From an uncultured Boseongicola sp. (GTDB taxonomy: Bacteria; Pseudomonadota; Alphaproteobacteria; Rhodobacterales; Rhodobacteraceae), in the NCBI GenBank assembly GCA_905479635.1, contig CAJQNG010000093.1:1-32386 (forward strand): 32,386 nucleotides of DNA. The letters run 5' to 3'. Shown piece by piece: positions 1-8,567 of the stretch. The notes beneath the pieces are model-generated. The model did not search any database, had not been told where the DNA came from, and saw only the letters and a list, made by a program, of their open reading frames with translations. The position numbers and the translations under genes are program-made. How positions within the stretch are numbered: the stretch's first letter is position 1; the number at the start of each line of letters is the position of its first letter.

Positions 1-138
1 CGCCCGCGCCATCACCGGGTCCATGCGCGTATCAGCGACAGCTGCGCGAAAGCTGTCCTCTGTCCAGCCATCAAACGCCACATGCGCCAAAGCTGCGTCT
101 AAAATCTGGTTCTGCGGCGTGTTTTCGCGGTCAGTCAT
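1..138 (-). CDS. COQ9 family protein, N-terminal part (truncated by window edge)
   Basis: The reading frame starts at an ATG (complement of 136-138) and runs off the left edge, giving 46 residues. The piece QILDAALAHVAFDGWT resembles the N-terminal TetR-like helix region of alphaproteobacterial COQ9 proteins, which bind lipid and assist ubiquinone biosynthesis (family knowledge). A purine-rich ribosome site (ggaggg) lies about 6-11 bases before the ATG. It is divergent from rpsU across about 110 bp, a pairing often seen in Rhodobacteraceae, which supports the call. Only the first fifth or so of the protein is visible, so the ligand-binding part cannot be checked. Confidence 0.75.
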   Translation of the reverse strand, partial: MTDRENTPQNQILDAALAHVAFDGWTEDSFRAAVADTRMDPVMARA

Positions 139-167
139 GGAGGCCCTCCGTTCAGCTATGTGCAGTG

Positions 168-196
168 TAGACAAGCTAGGGCGGCTTTGCTATATG
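168..196 (+). promoter_or_regulatory. Candidate sigma-70-type promoter of rpsU
   Basis: A TAGACA -35-like hexamer (168-173) is followed after 17 bp by TATATG (191-196), preceded by an extended -10 TGC (188-190). It would start transcription near 203, leaving a leader of roughly 47 nt before the rpsU ATG at 250. Judged by eye only. Confidence 0.45.
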
Positions 197-249
197 GCCA
201 CTTCCTGCAAATCCATGCAACTCGAACTTAGAAAGGTGGTGAAAACCAC

Positions 250-456
250 ATGCAGGTTAGTGTTCGTGACAACAACGTCGATCAGGCGCTTCGTGCCCTG
301 AAGAAAAAGCTGCAGCGTGAGGGCGTTTTCCGTGAAATGAAGCTTCGGCAACATTTCGAGAAACCGTCTGAAAAGCGCGTGCGCCAGAAGGCCGAGGCCA
401 TCCGGCGTGCCCGCAAGCTAGCCCGTAAAGCGGCACAGCGCGAGGGAATAGTCTGA
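250..456 (+). CDS. rpsU: 30S ribosomal protein S21
   Basis: The protein has 68 residues, the usual size of alphaproteobacterial S21. It starts [20 protein letters not shown] and has the basic middle and tail ([21 protein letters not shown]) typical of this small-subunit protein, which sits near the 3' end of 16S rRNA on the platform and aids initiation. An extended -10 promoter candidate lies upstream and a clear intrinsic terminator downstream, so it looks monocistronic. Nothing is unusual in the sequence. Confidence 0.97.
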   Translation: MQVSVRDNNVDQALRALKKKLQREGVFREMKLRQHFEKPSEKRVRQKAEAIRRARKLARKAAQREGIV

Positions 457-502
457 GCGTTTCAGTTTAGCACTGGGCGGTTCTTCGGAACGGCCAATGA
501 CG

Positions 503-537
503 ACCCCCGCAGCTTTGCTTCGGGGGTTTGTTGTTTT
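503..537 (+). terminator. Rho-independent terminator of rpsU
   Basis: A perfect 7-bp GC-rich stem (503-509 acccccg with 521-527 cgggggt) with an 11-nt loop is followed by a T-rich tract (ttgttgttttt). It lies about 46 nt after the rpsU stop codon. Confidence 0.85.
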
Positions 538-803
538 TAGGGGGTGAGATTGGAAATCCAGTTCCCGCTTTCTGGACAGGGTCACTCGGATATTTTAGAG
601 AATTGAAGACGGGGTCGACGCGCTTTCGGCCAGGGCCGAGTGCCTGGTCACCACATGAAGACAAACAGTGTTGCCCAAGCTGGCAGCACATCGGAGAACA
701 GCGCCGTGGCGAGCAGAAATGATGATAACGCCGTAATCCAGAAACGGATGGGACGGTTTGCCAACAGAGAAGGCATGCCCGACGGCGCAGGCGACCGGCC
801 GGC

Positions 804-1556
804 ATTGAGGGATTATTCTGGTCGCATGAGGGGCCGGTCATCCACAAATGGCATCACTATCTACCGATCTACCTACCTATCTACGAGAGGTATGTTGCGC
901 CGCTTCGGTGCGGGCTGGTCAGGCTTCTTGAAATTGACGTCTCTGCGGGAGGCCCGATGTCGCTGTGGGGGCACTATTTTGGCTCGGAGGCTGTGATCTT
1001 TGGGGGCGATATTGATCCCAATTGTGCCGCAATGAACGGGTTAGACGGGCGGGTCCGGATCGGGTCGCGGGATGATCCCAAATTTCTCGAAGATGTGGTC
1101 GGGGAAATGGGTGGTATCGACATTGTGCTTGACGATGGAAGCCTCGTTTCGAAAAATATTCGGGCGTCCCTGAACGTCCTTTTCCCGCTGCTGAAAGACG
1201 GCGGCATCTATGCAATTGACGACCTTCACGCAACTTGCTGGTCCACGCATGAAGGCGGGTATCAAAAGCCGGACTCGTTCATCGGCGATATCCGACAGAT
1301 GTATGATGACATGCACCATTGGTATCACACCAAAGGCCAAAAAATTGAGGCGACTTCGGGCAGTCTTGCAACGCTTCATTTGTACAAATCCGGCGCTGTT
1401 CTTGAAAAGCGACGTGGCCCACCGCCACGGCACCTCAAATTCGAAGCGCGGCATAAGGTCGGAGATCCCTCCGGCGATCCCCTATTTCTTGGTTTGCCCC
1501 GAACACCGTCGCAACGTAAATACCTCTCGAAAAGCTCACCGAGGCCAATCCTATGA
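804..1556 (+). pseudogene. Decaying class I SAM-dependent methyltransferase (CmcI-like family)
   Basis: The frame open from 729 to 1556 encodes a class I methyltransferase of the kind that begins ...HKWHHYLPIYERY...LLEIxVSxGG.SLW..YFG.EAVIFG.DIDP and continues VLDDGS and DGGIYAIDDLH. Homology starts near 804 (ATT codon, then EGLFWSHEGPVIHKW), but no ATG, GTG or TTG exists in frame between the upstream stop at 726-728 and the ATG at 957. That ATG lies inside the SAM-binding loop and cannot be the original start. Other signs of decay: the loop glycine reads EIDVSAGG instead of EIGV..GG, GIDIDP reads GGDIDP, the family's usual histidines after DDGS are replaced (DDGSLVSKN), and a 12-bp in-frame tandem duplication (861-884) doubles LPIY. 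The C-terminus is also longer than expected. It could still be made from an ATT start or from 957 as a shortened protein. The stop overlaps the next gene by 4 bases. Confidence 0.6.
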
Positions 1557-1966
1557 AATCCACTATCACCTGGACAGATAATCGCACCTTTGAAGGCAAA
1601 ACCGAGGACGGGTTTCGCGTGACCTTTGGGCAGGGTGCCGGCGACGGGCCAAAACCGGGGCCAAGTGCTATGGAGCTTTTGCTGATCGGCGCCGGGGGCT
1701 GTTCGGCATTTGATGTGGTGTCAGTCCTTGAGAAAGGGCGGCAGGACATTGACGATGTGATTGTGGAACTGGACGCGGATCGCGCCGGTGAGGTGCCGAG
1801 GGTGTTCACCCGCATTCACATGCATTTCGTCGTGAAGGGGCGGAATGTGTCGGAAGCGAAGGTCGCGCGGGCAATTGATCTGTCGGTCGACAAGTATTGC
1901 TCGGCCACGCGTATGCTTGAGAAGACAGCCACGGTGACCCACGATTTCGAGATCATCGAGGTTTGA
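1553..1966 (+). CDS. OsmC family protein (peroxiredoxin-like)
   Basis: A 137-residue protein of the OsmC/Ohr superfamily, YhfA-like branch. It has the two conserved cysteines expected for thiol peroxide reduction: C50 in the helix start GGCSAFDVVSVLEK and C116 in DKYCSATRML. PGPSAMELLLIGAGGCS is the family hallmark. The family reduces organic or fatty-acid hydroperoxides as a cytosolic dimer, although the YhfA branch is poorly characterised and its substrate is not known. The ATG overlaps the stop of the decaying methyltransferase gene, and the gene ends 3 bp from the convergent Lrp-type regulator. Confidence 0.9.
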   Translation: MKSTITWTDNRTFEGKTEDGFRVTFGQGAGDGPKPGPSAMELLLIGAGGCSAFDVVSVLEKGRQDIDDVIVELDADRAGEVPRVFTRIHMHFVVKGRNVSEAKVARAIDLSVDKYCSATRMLEKTATVTHDFEIIEV

Positions 1967-1969
1967 GGC

Positions 1970-2431
1970 CTAGACCGGAAGCGCGGTTGTCTGGCGCACA
2001 GTTCTAAGCGCGAAAGACGAGTGCATCTGAGCGACTCCCGGAAGGCGGGCAAGGTAACGGCGGTGGATGCGGGCGAAATCTTCAGTGTCTTGCGCCACGA
2101 CTTTTAACAGGTAATCGGCGCTGCCGGCCATCAAGTGGCACTCAAGTACATCCGGAACCAGGCGTACCTCGCGCTCAAACGCGTCGAGGACTTCGTCGGC
2201 CTGCCCCGAAAGCGTGATTTCAACGAACACCACCGTGGGACGGCCAAGTTTGCGTGGATCAAGGAGGGCGACGTAGTCCCGGATAATCCCGGCCTCTTCC
2301 AGCCGTTGCACCCGGCGGTGACAAGCCGAGGCGGACAGATGGACCTCGTCGGAGAGGTCGGCGTTAGAAATGCGGCCCTTCCTTTGCAGGACCGTTAAGA
2401 TACGGGCATCTGTCGCGTCTACTTCCATCAT
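1970..2431 (-). CDS. Lrp/AsnC family transcriptional regulator
   Basis: The protein is about 153 residues from the start chosen here (second ATG, with a weak GGA upstream); ATGs at 2446 and 2428 are alternatives. The N-terminal winged helix-turn-helix (VDATDARILTVLQRKGRISNADLSDEVHLSASACHRRVQRLEEAGII) is followed by an AsnC/RAM ligand-binding domain. It is divergent from alanine dehydrogenase, as AldR-type regulators commonly are, so control of ald in response to alanine or another amino acid is likely (inference). The intergenic space of about 135 bp holds a short inverted repeat at 2526-2538. Confidence 0.93.
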   Translation of the reverse strand: MMEVDATDARILTVLQRKGRISNADLSDEVHLSASACHRRVQRLEEAGIIRDYVALLDPRKLGRPTVVFVEITLSGQADEVLDAFEREVRLVPDVLECHLMAGSADYLLKVVAQDTEDFARIHRRYLARLPGVAQMHSSFALRTVRQTTALPV

Positions 2432-2525
2432 GGCGCATGATTCCATCGTGATTTGCTATATACATCGAAGACTCTGCCGATTTTACCGCAAACAGCCAGA
2501 GAAATCGGCGCGTTCTCTCCAGTGA

Positions 2526-2538
2526 ATATGCGTCATAT
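2526..2538. promoter_or_regulatory. Short inverted repeat upstream of ald, possible operator
   Basis: ATATG (2526-2530) and CATAT (2534-2538) form a dyad with a 3-bp centre, 28 bp before the ald start. It might be bound by the neighbouring Lrp-type regulator, but the repeat is short and could be chance. Confidence 0.25.
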
Positions 2539-2566
2539 GAGGGGTGAGTGGAGAAGGACACACATC

Positions 2567-3685
2567 ATGAAAATCGGTTGCCCAAAAGAGATCAAACCAC
2601 AGGAATTTCGCGTTGGCATGACGCCGTCGACTGCTGGCGAGGTCGTGGCACATGGCCATGAAGTGGTCGTGCAGGCTGGTGGCGGCGGCGGTGCCGGATT
2701 TACCGACGACGATTACCGCGCCGCTGGCGCCGAGATCGCGGACACAGCAGAGCAAATTTTTGCCACCGCCGATATGATCGTGAAGGTCAAGGAACCACAG
2801 CCCGGCGAGCGCGCGATGCTGCGCGAGGGTCAGGTTTTGTTCACCTATCTGCACCTTGCGCCTGATCCGGCCCAGACCCGCGACCTGATTGCCAGTGGCG
2901 CGACCTGCATTGCCTACGAGACGGTGACCGACGCGCGTGGCGGATTGCCGTTGCTGGCACCCATGTCAGAAGTTGCCGGACGGCTTGCGCCTCAGGTTGG
3001 GGCATGGACGTTACAAAAGGCGAACGGCGGACGCGGTGTTTTGATGGGCGGCGTTCCTGGCGTTGGACCGGCGAATGTCGTGGTTATCGGCGGCGGCGTT
3101 GTGGGAACGCATGCGGCGAAGATCGCCGCTGGTATGGGCGCTGACGTGACCATTCTGGATCGGTCCCTCCCCCGGTTGCGTTACCTTGACGATGTGTTTG
3201 GCGGAACCTTCAAGAACCGCTACGCAAGTGCGGCAGCGACGGCAGAATTGGTGGCAAGCGCGGATATGGTGATTGGCGCGGTTTTGATCCCCGGCGCTGC
3301 GGCTCCCAAGTTGGTCAGTCGCGCGGATTTGTCGACGATGAAGCCGGGCGCGGTAATCGTTGATGTGGCGATTGATCAGGGCGGGTGCTTCGAGACATCA
3401 AAGGCAACGACGCACCAGGATCCGATCTATGAGGTCGACGGAATTATGCATTATTGTGTGGCGAATATGCCCGGTGCCGTGGCGCGGACGTCGACCATCG
3501 CATTAACCAATGCGACCATGCCATACATGCTTTCGTTGGCCGACAAGGGCTGGAAATCGGCCTGTGAAGATGACACGCATCTGTTGAACGGTCTGAATGT
3601 TCACGCGGGACATCTGACTTACTACGCGGTCGGAAAAGCGCTTGGGATTGATGTGATGTCGCCGCAGCTTGCATTGAAGTTGTGA
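2567..3685 (+). CDS. ald: Alanine dehydrogenase
   Basis: A 372-residue protein, the standard length for NAD-dependent L-alanine dehydrogenase (EC 1.4.1.1), which interconverts L-alanine and pyruvate plus ammonia. The start MKIGCPKEIKPQEFRVGMTPS is typical, with a ribosome site (gagaagga) just upstream; longer in-frame starts lack support. Conserved parts include KVKEPQ, the catalytic-site region LFTYLHLAPD, the Rossmann loop VVIGGGVVGTHAAKIAAGMGADV, and DVAIDQGG near the C-terminal half. It is divergent from the Lrp/AsnC gene, which probably regulates it. It ends 15 bp before the convergent thioredoxin-like gene. Confidence 0.97.
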   Translation: MKIGCPKEIKPQEFRVGMTPSTAGEVVAHGHEVVVQAGGGGGAGFTDDDYRAAGAEIADTAEQIFATADMIVKVKEPQPGERAMLREGQVLFTYLHLAPDPAQTRDLIASGATCIAYETVTDARGGLPLLAPMSEVAGRLAPQVGAWTLQKANGGRGVLMGGVPGVGPANVVVIGGGVVGTHAAKIAAGMGADVTILDRSLPRLRYLDDVFGGTFKNRYASAAATAELVASADMVIGAVLIPGAAAPKLVSRADLSTMKPGAVIVDVAIDQGGCFETSKATTHQDPIYEVDGIMHYCVANMPGAVARTSTIALTNATMPYMLSLADKGWKSACEDDTHLLNGLNVHAGHLTYYAVGKALGIDVMSPQLALKL

Positions 3686-3700
3686 TGCTTTGGGGGGTGA

Positions 3701-4255
3701 TCAGGCCACCTTCCACTTAATCGAGCACCCCATCGAGGCAATCTGATCAGCAGGGCCTGTGCCCGTATTTGCGACCCTTACCATTGCTTCAAACAGATCA
3801 CGGCGCAGATCGGGAGGTCCCGCACTGGCGCGCGACGCATCAAGGCGCCCGCGATACTGCAGGGTCAGATCAGCGTTAAAGCCAAAAAAGTCTGGCGTGC
3901 ATTCCGCACCGTAAGCGCGCGCGACGCCTTGATCTTCATCGTAAAGGTACGGGAAGGAAAAACTGTGTCTTCCCGCCATTTTCTTCATGTTTTCAAAGCT
4001 ATCAGCGGGGTACATGGCCGCGTCGTTTGAACCGATGGCGACAAACCCAACGCCGTGGTCGCTCAACTCGCGCGCATCGCGGATGATGCGATCAAGCACC
4101 GCAAGAACGTAGGGGCAGTGGTTGCACATGAAGACAACGACGGTGCCATTCAGCCCTTTCAGGTCATCTAGCGAGTAGGTCTTGCCGTCGGTGCCGGTCA
4201 GTTGGAACGCGGGCGCCGGCCAGCCGAAGTCGCAGACAGGGGGTATTGCAGTCAT
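3701..4255 (-). CDS. Thioredoxin family protein (AhpC/TSA-like, CNHCPYV motif)
   Basis: A 184-residue thioredoxin-fold protein. The redox motif is C44-N-H-C47 in VVVFMCNHCPYVLAVLDRII, followed by FVAIGSNDAAMYPADSFENM and YGAECTPDFFGFN, all typical of a widespread cytosolic redoxin family of unknown partner. The tail GCSIKWK also recurs in the family. No signal peptide is visible. Convergent with ald; the upstream mscL terminator separates it from mscL. The exact physiological substrate is unknown. Confidence 0.88.
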   Translation of the reverse strand: MTAIPPVCDFGWPAPAFQLTGTDGKTYSLDDLKGLNGTVVVFMCNHCPYVLAVLDRIIRDARELSDHGVGFVAIGSNDAAMYPADSFENMKKMAGRHSFSFPYLYDEDQGVARAYGAECTPDFFGFNADLTLQYRGRLDASRASAGPPDLRRDLFEAMVRVANTGTGPADQIASMGCSIKWKVA

Positions 4256-4303
4256 AGGGATGCTCCGATGCTAAATTTGGAAGAGAATAGCAAGAAACCA
4301 GGT

Positions 4304-4331
4304 ATAAAAAAGGGCCCGCCGAAGCGGACCC
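4304..4331 (-). terminator. Rho-independent terminator of mscL
   Basis: On the minus strand the stem gggtccgc/gcgggccc (one G-T pair, 4331-4324 with 4319-4312) has a TTCG loop and is followed by a run of T (4311-4305). It lies about 25 nt after the mscL stop. Confidence 0.85.
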
Positions 4332-4354
4332 CCATTGCAATCTTTAGCGGCGTC

Positions 4355-4795
4355 TTAGGACGCTTGCGCCTTCAGCGCATCGCGGATTTCAGCAAGCAAT
4401 TCTTCCTGCGTTGGGCCCTTTGGCTCCTCGGCGGCGGGTGCTTCTGCTTCAGTCTCGGCAGATTCTTTCACGCGGTTCACTGTCTTAACCAAAATGAACA
4501 CGACCCAAGCGATAATCAGGAAGTTGACGATGGCCATAATGAACGCGCCATAGGCGAAAACCGACGCGCCGGCTTCGCGTGCAGCTTCGAGGCTTGACCC
4601 TTCTGCCACGTCACCCGCAAGGACAGCGTAGTTGTTGGTGAAGTCCACGCCGCCGGTAAAAAGACCGATAAGCGGGTTGATAAGATCGCCAACGAGCGAT
4701 GCCACAATCGCGGTGAACGCCGCGCCGATGATGATACCCACGGCCATGTCCATGACATTGCCCTTCGCGATGAAGTCTTTGAATTCTTTGATCAT
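4355..4795 (-). CDS. mscL: Large-conductance mechanosensitive channel
   Basis: A 146-residue inner-membrane channel protein that opens under membrane tension to release solutes on osmotic downshift. The start [31 protein letters not shown] is the MscL signature: amphipathic N-terminal helix, then TM1 (about residues 16-44). TM2 is about residues 75-100 ([29 protein letters not shown]). The C-terminal helix ([12 protein letters not shown]) is preceded by an acidic linker rich in E, A and P. The start was chosen because gaggg sits 5 bases upstream and the first residues match the family; an in-frame ATG at 4834 is not needed. Confidence 0.97.
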   Translation of the reverse strand: MIKEFKDFIAKGNVMDMAVGIIIGAAFTAIVASLVGDLINPLIGLFTGGVDFTNNYAVLAGDVAEGSSLEAAREAGASVFAYGAFIMAIVNFLIIAWVVFILVKTVNRVKESAETEAEAPAAEEPKGPTQEELLAEIRDALKAQAS

Positions 4796-4953
4796 TTTTA
4801 CCCTCATTTTGCCTTGGTTCCCGGGTGCGCGCATCCGTCACATCATTCCCACACATCCGATAGCACGAATACGCACATATTCTAGGGTTAATAAGCGCTC
4901 CAAAGAGCCTACCTGCTGCATTGAACGCAGCGTAATATTCCAAGGACCGAACC

Positions 4954-5661
4954 ATGAATATCCAGAGCCCCGTTTTCAGCCACCCAATCTTGCAGCGGTG
5001 GCCCGCGACACGGCCCCATGTCATGCAACTTTACAGTTTTCCAACAGCGAACGGCGTTAAGGTCTCAATTGCGCTGGAAGAGCTTGGGCTGGACTATGAG
5101 GCGCACCGGGTGACGCTGTCCGACGCGGACGTCAAAAGTCCTGCGTTTCTATCACTGAACCCAAACAACAAAATTCCCGCGCTGATCGACCCAAATGGGC
5201 CGAACGGCGAGATGGTCGAGCTTTTTGAAAGCGGCACGATCCTTATTTATCTGGCTGAAAAGACCGGTAAGCTGATGCCGGAAGGGGCCGCAAGGTATGA
5301 CGTTCTGAAGTGGCTGATGTTTCAGTTGGGCGGGTTAGGGCCGATGCTGGGGCAGCTTGGTTATTTCGTGAAATTCGCCGGCAAAGAGATCGAAGACCCA
5401 CGCCCACGCAAGCGATTTCAGACCGAAGCGAAGCGTCTTTTGGCGGTGCTTGAAGGCAAGTTAGCGGATCGAGAATGGATTGCCGGTGAGTATTCAATCG
5501 CCGACATCGCGATTGCTCCCTGGCTTAGACAGTTGGAAGCCTACGGCATCAAAGATTTGGTGGGTTGGGGCAATCTAACCCACGTCCCGGCCTATCTTGA
5601 GCGTTTCCTGGCGCGTCCGGCGGTTCAGCGAGGCCTGAACATACCGGCGCGCGATGGGTAA
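4954..5661 (+). CDS. Glutathione S-transferase family protein (YghU/YfcG-like)
   Basis: A 235-residue cytosolic GST. An N-terminal thioredoxin-like domain begins at about residue 25 (MQLYSFPTANGVKVSIALEELGLDYEAH) with the glutathione-site segment NPNNKIPALIDP and LFESGTILIYLAEK. The helical C-terminal domain holds GPMLGQLGYFVKFA and ADIAIAPWL. The short N-terminal extension (HPILQRWPATRPH) is also seen in related alphaproteobacterial and YghU-type enzymes, supporting the first ATG; an ATG at residue 24 is the alternative. Members often show glutathione-dependent disulfide or peroxide reductase activity; the substrate here is not known. Confidence 0.93.
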   Translation: MNIQSPVFSHPILQRWPATRPHVMQLYSFPTANGVKVSIALEELGLDYEAHRVTLSDADVKSPAFLSLNPNNKIPALIDPNGPNGEMVELFESGTILIYLAEKTGKLMPEGAARYDVLKWLMFQLGGLGPMLGQLGYFVKFAGKEIEDPRPRKRFQTEAKRLLAVLEGKLADREWIAGEYSIADIAIAPWLRQLEAYGIKDLVGWGNLTHVPAYLERFLARPAVQRGLNIPARDG

Positions 5662-6132
5662 TTACTCAGCCGCGAGGGCGCCGCTTTCTGGCAGTTTTCC
5701 AGTTAGGACGTAGTTCAAGATCTCGACGACCTGCCGCGGTTCCTGCGCCACAGCCAGAGCCGCGGCGTGCACTTCTTTGAGGGGGTGCTGGTGGTCGGGT
5801 TGGCTGAGAACGATCAGTGATTTGCCCAAAGCCGCGGCCATGCCTGCGTCAAACGCGGCATTCCACTGTTTGTACTTTTCACCAAAGCGAACAACAACAA
5901 TGTCCGCGTTTTCGATGCCATGACGGGTGCGGATCGCGTTGACCTTGGCGCCTTTGTGATCATGCCAGAACTTGTTGGGTTCAGCCCCAAGGATCGCTAC
6001 GCCGCAGTCGTCGGACGCATCGTGATCGGTCACGGGCGCGGAAAATGCCAGGTCGAGGTCTTTAGAACCTTCGATGATCTGCTCGCGCCAATCCGTGTGG
6101 ATTTCGCCGGACAGGTATACTTTCATGGTCAT
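5662..6132 (-). CDS. YtoQ family protein
   Basis: A 156-residue protein of the YtoQ family. Recognisable parts are MKVYLSGEIHTDWREQI, the DHDASDDCG stretch, NADIVVVRFGEKYKQWNAAFDAG and LSQPDHQHPLKEV. The fold resembles nucleoside 2-deoxyribosyltransferase-like proteins (loose inference); the biochemical role is not established. The start has a good ribosome site (aggagag, about 6 bases upstream). It follows pheT by 38 bp in the same direction and may be co-transcribed. It ends immediately against the convergent GST gene. Confidence 0.88.
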   Translation of the reverse strand: MTMKVYLSGEIHTDWREQIIEGSKDLDLAFSAPVTDHDASDDCGVAILGAEPNKFWHDHKGAKVNAIRTRHGIENADIVVVRFGEKYKQWNAAFDAGMAAALGKSLIVLSQPDHQHPLKEVHAAALAVAQEPRQVVEILNYVLTGKLPESGALAAE

Positions 6133-6170
6133 GGTCGCTCTCCTTTTTGTCGTGACATGGGCGCGGGGTG

Positions 6171-8567
6171 TTATCCGCGCAAGGTGCCGCCGGTGACCTT
6201 GCCGACTTTCTCGACGATTTTGGCTCCGACGGCGTCGATTTCCTGGTCCGTCAAGGTCTTATCGTTGGGTTGCAGCCGTACGGTGATCGCCAGAGATTTT
6301 TTGCCCTCGCCCAGGCTGCCTCCGATGAATTCGTCGAACACGCGGACCTCTTCGATCAGGGCTTTATCGGCCCCGGCAGCGGCGTTCACGAGCGTTATCG
6401 CTTCGACTTGTGCGTCGAGGACAAACGCAAAGTCACGCTCGACGGCTTGCAGATCACTCATGCGAAGGGCACCCCGCGAGGCGGTTTTAGCCTTTGATTG
6501 CGGTATGGCGGCAAGGTGGATCGCGAAGCCCACGGCGGGACCTTTGACATCCAGCTCGCGCAGGGTTTTCGGGTGCAGTTCGCCGAACGAGCCAAGGATG
6601 ATCTTGGGGCCAAGCATGATCCGGGCCGAGCGGCCAGGGTGCCACCAGTCCTTCGCAGATCGCGAGAATTGCGTGCGGGATGGCGCGCCGAGGGCGGACA
6701 GGACCGCGTCGGCGTCGGCGCGGGCGTCGAACACGTCCACGCCCCGACGTGCGCCGTGGGGGCCTTTGGGGCCGGTTGCGCCGATGCGGATGCCGGTGAC
6801 GAGAAGCTCTTGTTCGCCGGGTTCACCGCCCTGGAAAACGGCTCCAACCTCAAACAGAGCAAGGTCCGCAAAGCCGCGTGACTGGTTACGGGCAGCGGCT
6901 TGCAAAAGGCCTGCAAGGTGCGTTGGGCGCATGTGGGTCATTTCCGAGCTGATCGGGTTGGCGACGCGCGTGGCATCGGTTCCGCCGCCGAACAACTGCG
7001 CCGAGGCTTCGTCGATGAAGCTGTAGGTGACGCATTCGTTATAGCCCAAGGCCGCAGTGGTGCGGCGCGCGATTTGCTCGCGTTTTTGCAGGGGCGTCAG
7101 GATGGCTTTGGGGACGCCGGCTGACATGCGGGGCATGGGTTTTGGGATCAAGTTGGTGAGCGAGGCGATGCGCGCGATTTCTTCAACAAGGTCAGCTTCG
7201 CCCTGCACGTCAACGCGCCAGCTTGGCGGGGTGGCCATGTCACCATCAAGACTGAAGCCCAAGGATTCAAGCGTTGCCCGTTGGGTTTCGGCGGGGATGT
7301 CCATGCCGACGAGGGACGAGCAGCGATCCGTGTCGAGTTTGTAGGCGCGTTTTGTGTCGGGGACGGCCCCCGCGCTTAGCACCTCGGAGGCTTCGCCGCC
7401 GCAGAGGTCCAGGACCATTTGCGTGGCAAGTTCGAGGCCGGGCAGCGTGAAGGCCGGGTCTACGCCGCGCTCGAACCGGTAGCGGGCGTCGGAGTTGACC
7501 TTTAGGTCGCGGCCCGTGTGGGCGATGGTGATCGGGTCCCAGTAGGCACTTTCGAGGAAGACGTTTATGGTGTCTTCGGTGACGCCGCTTTCTTCGCCGC
7601 CCATGACGCCTGCGATGCTTTCCGCCGCGCGGTCGTCGGAGATGACGATCATGCCCGGGGCAAAGGTGTAGGTTTTATCGTCAAGCGCCAGCAGGGTTTC
7701 GCCGCCTTTTGCGCGGTGGACGCGCAAGTCGCCCTGCACCTTATCAGCGTCAAAGACGTGAAGTGGGCGGTTGCGGTCGTAGGTGAAGAAGTTGGTGATA
7801 TCCACAAGGGCCGAGATCGGGCGCAGGCCGATGGCTTTGAGGCGGGCCTGAAGCCATGCGGGCGAGGGCCCGTTCTTGACGCCACGGATCATGCGGCCGG
7901 TGAAATAGGGTGCGCCGTCGAGGGCGTCGTCGTCGATTGTCACACCCATGGGGCTTTTGAAGGTGCCTTTGACGGGAGCGATGGGCCGGTCGATTTTGCT
8001 GCCAAGGCCGCGCGCGGCGAGGTCGCGTGCGATGCCTTCGACGCCCAACGCGTCCTGGCGGTTGGGAGTGATCGCGATCTCGATCACGGGGTCGACGAAT
8101 GCCGGGTCATTTTCCGCCAGCCAGTCAGCGAAGCTTTGGCCGACTTCGCCCGAGGCAAGTTCGATGATGCCGTCGTGTTCGTCAGACAGTTCCATCTCGC
8201 GTTCGGAAGCCATCATGCCGAAGCTTTCGACGCCCCGGATTCTTCCGACCTGAATGGTCGTGTCGATGCCGGGAACGTAGGTGCCGGGCTTGGCGATGAC
8301 GACTGTGATGCCCGCGCGCGCGTTTGGCGCACCGCAGACGATCTGCTTCAGACCATCGTCGGTTTCGACCATGCAGACGCGCAAGCGATCAGCATCGGGG
8401 TGCTGTTCGGCGGTCTGCACCTTGCCGATGGTGAAATCGCGCAGTTTCTCGGCGGGGTTTTCAATACCTTCAACTTCGAGACCGAGGTCGGTCAGCGTCT
8501 CGGCGATTTCAGCGACCGAGGCAGTGGTGTCGAGGTGCTCATGGAGCCAGGAGAGGGTGAATTTCAT
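6171..8567 (-). CDS. pheT: Phenylalanine--tRNA ligase beta subunit
   Basis: A 798-residue protein of full length. Domains in order: N-terminal MKFTLSWLHEHLDTTASVAEIAETLTDLGLEVE; a tRNA-binding (EMAP-like) domain at about 40-150 (IGKVQTAEQHPDADRLRVC, GAPNAR); B3/B4 editing region at about 210-380 (FTGRMIRGVKNGPSPAWLQARL, LDDKTYTF, GVMGGEESGV); B5 (about 400-470); the catalytic-like module; and a C-terminal anticodon-binding FDX-ACB domain (DFAFVLD ... FDEFIGGSLGEGKKSLAITVRLQPNDKTLTDQEID). It works with PheS as an alpha2beta2 enzyme charging tRNA-Phe. The start overlaps the stop of the HIRAN gene (ATGA), so translation is likely coupled. Confidence 0.98.
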   Translation of the reverse strand: MKFTLSWLHEHLDTTASVAEIAETLTDLGLEVEGIENPAEKLRDFTIGKVQTAEQHPDADRLRVCMVETDDGLKQIVCGAPNARAGITVVIAKPGTYVPGIDTTIQVGRIRGVESFGMMASEREMELSDEHDGIIELASGEVGQSFADWLAENDPAFVDPVIEIAITPNRQDALGVEGIARDLAARGLGSKIDRPIAPVKGTFKSPMGVTIDDDALDGAPYFTGRMIRGVKNGPSPAWLQARLKAIGLRPISALVDITNFFTYDRNRPLHVFDADKVQGDLRVHRAKGGETLLALDDKTYTFAPGMIVISDDRAAESIAGVMGGEESGVTEDTINVFLESAYWDPITIAHTGRDLKVNSDARYRFERGVDPAFTLPGLELATQMVLDLCGGEASEVLSAGAVPDTKRAYKLDTDRCSSLVGMDIPAETQRATLESLGFSLDGDMATPPSWRVDVQGEADLVEEIARIASLTNLIPKPMPRMSAGVPKAILTPLQKREQIARRTTAALGYNECVTYSFIDEASAQLFGGGTDATRVANPISSEMTHMRPTHLAGLLQAAARNQSRGFADLALFEVGAVFQGGEPGEQELLVTGIRIGATGPKGPHGARRGVDVFDARADADAVLSALGAPSRTQFSRSAKDWWHPGRSARIMLGPKIILGSFGELHPKTLRELDVKGPAVGFAIHLAAIPQSKAKTASRGALRMSDLQAVERDFAFVLDAQVEAITLVNAAAGADKALIEEVRVFDEFIGGSLGEGKKSLAITVRLQPNDKTLTDQEIDAVGAKIVEKVGKVTGGTLRG

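Noticed and set aside
640-996. Open frame of 118 codons before the methyltransferase
   Set aside because: Its 3' half is the methyltransferase region read out of frame, and the 5' half has no recognisable protein character. The segment 541-803 otherwise shows nothing I can support.
3686-3712. Small GGTG/CACC hairpin between ald and the thioredoxin-like gene
   Set aside because: Short stem with no T-run; not convincing as a bidirectional terminator.
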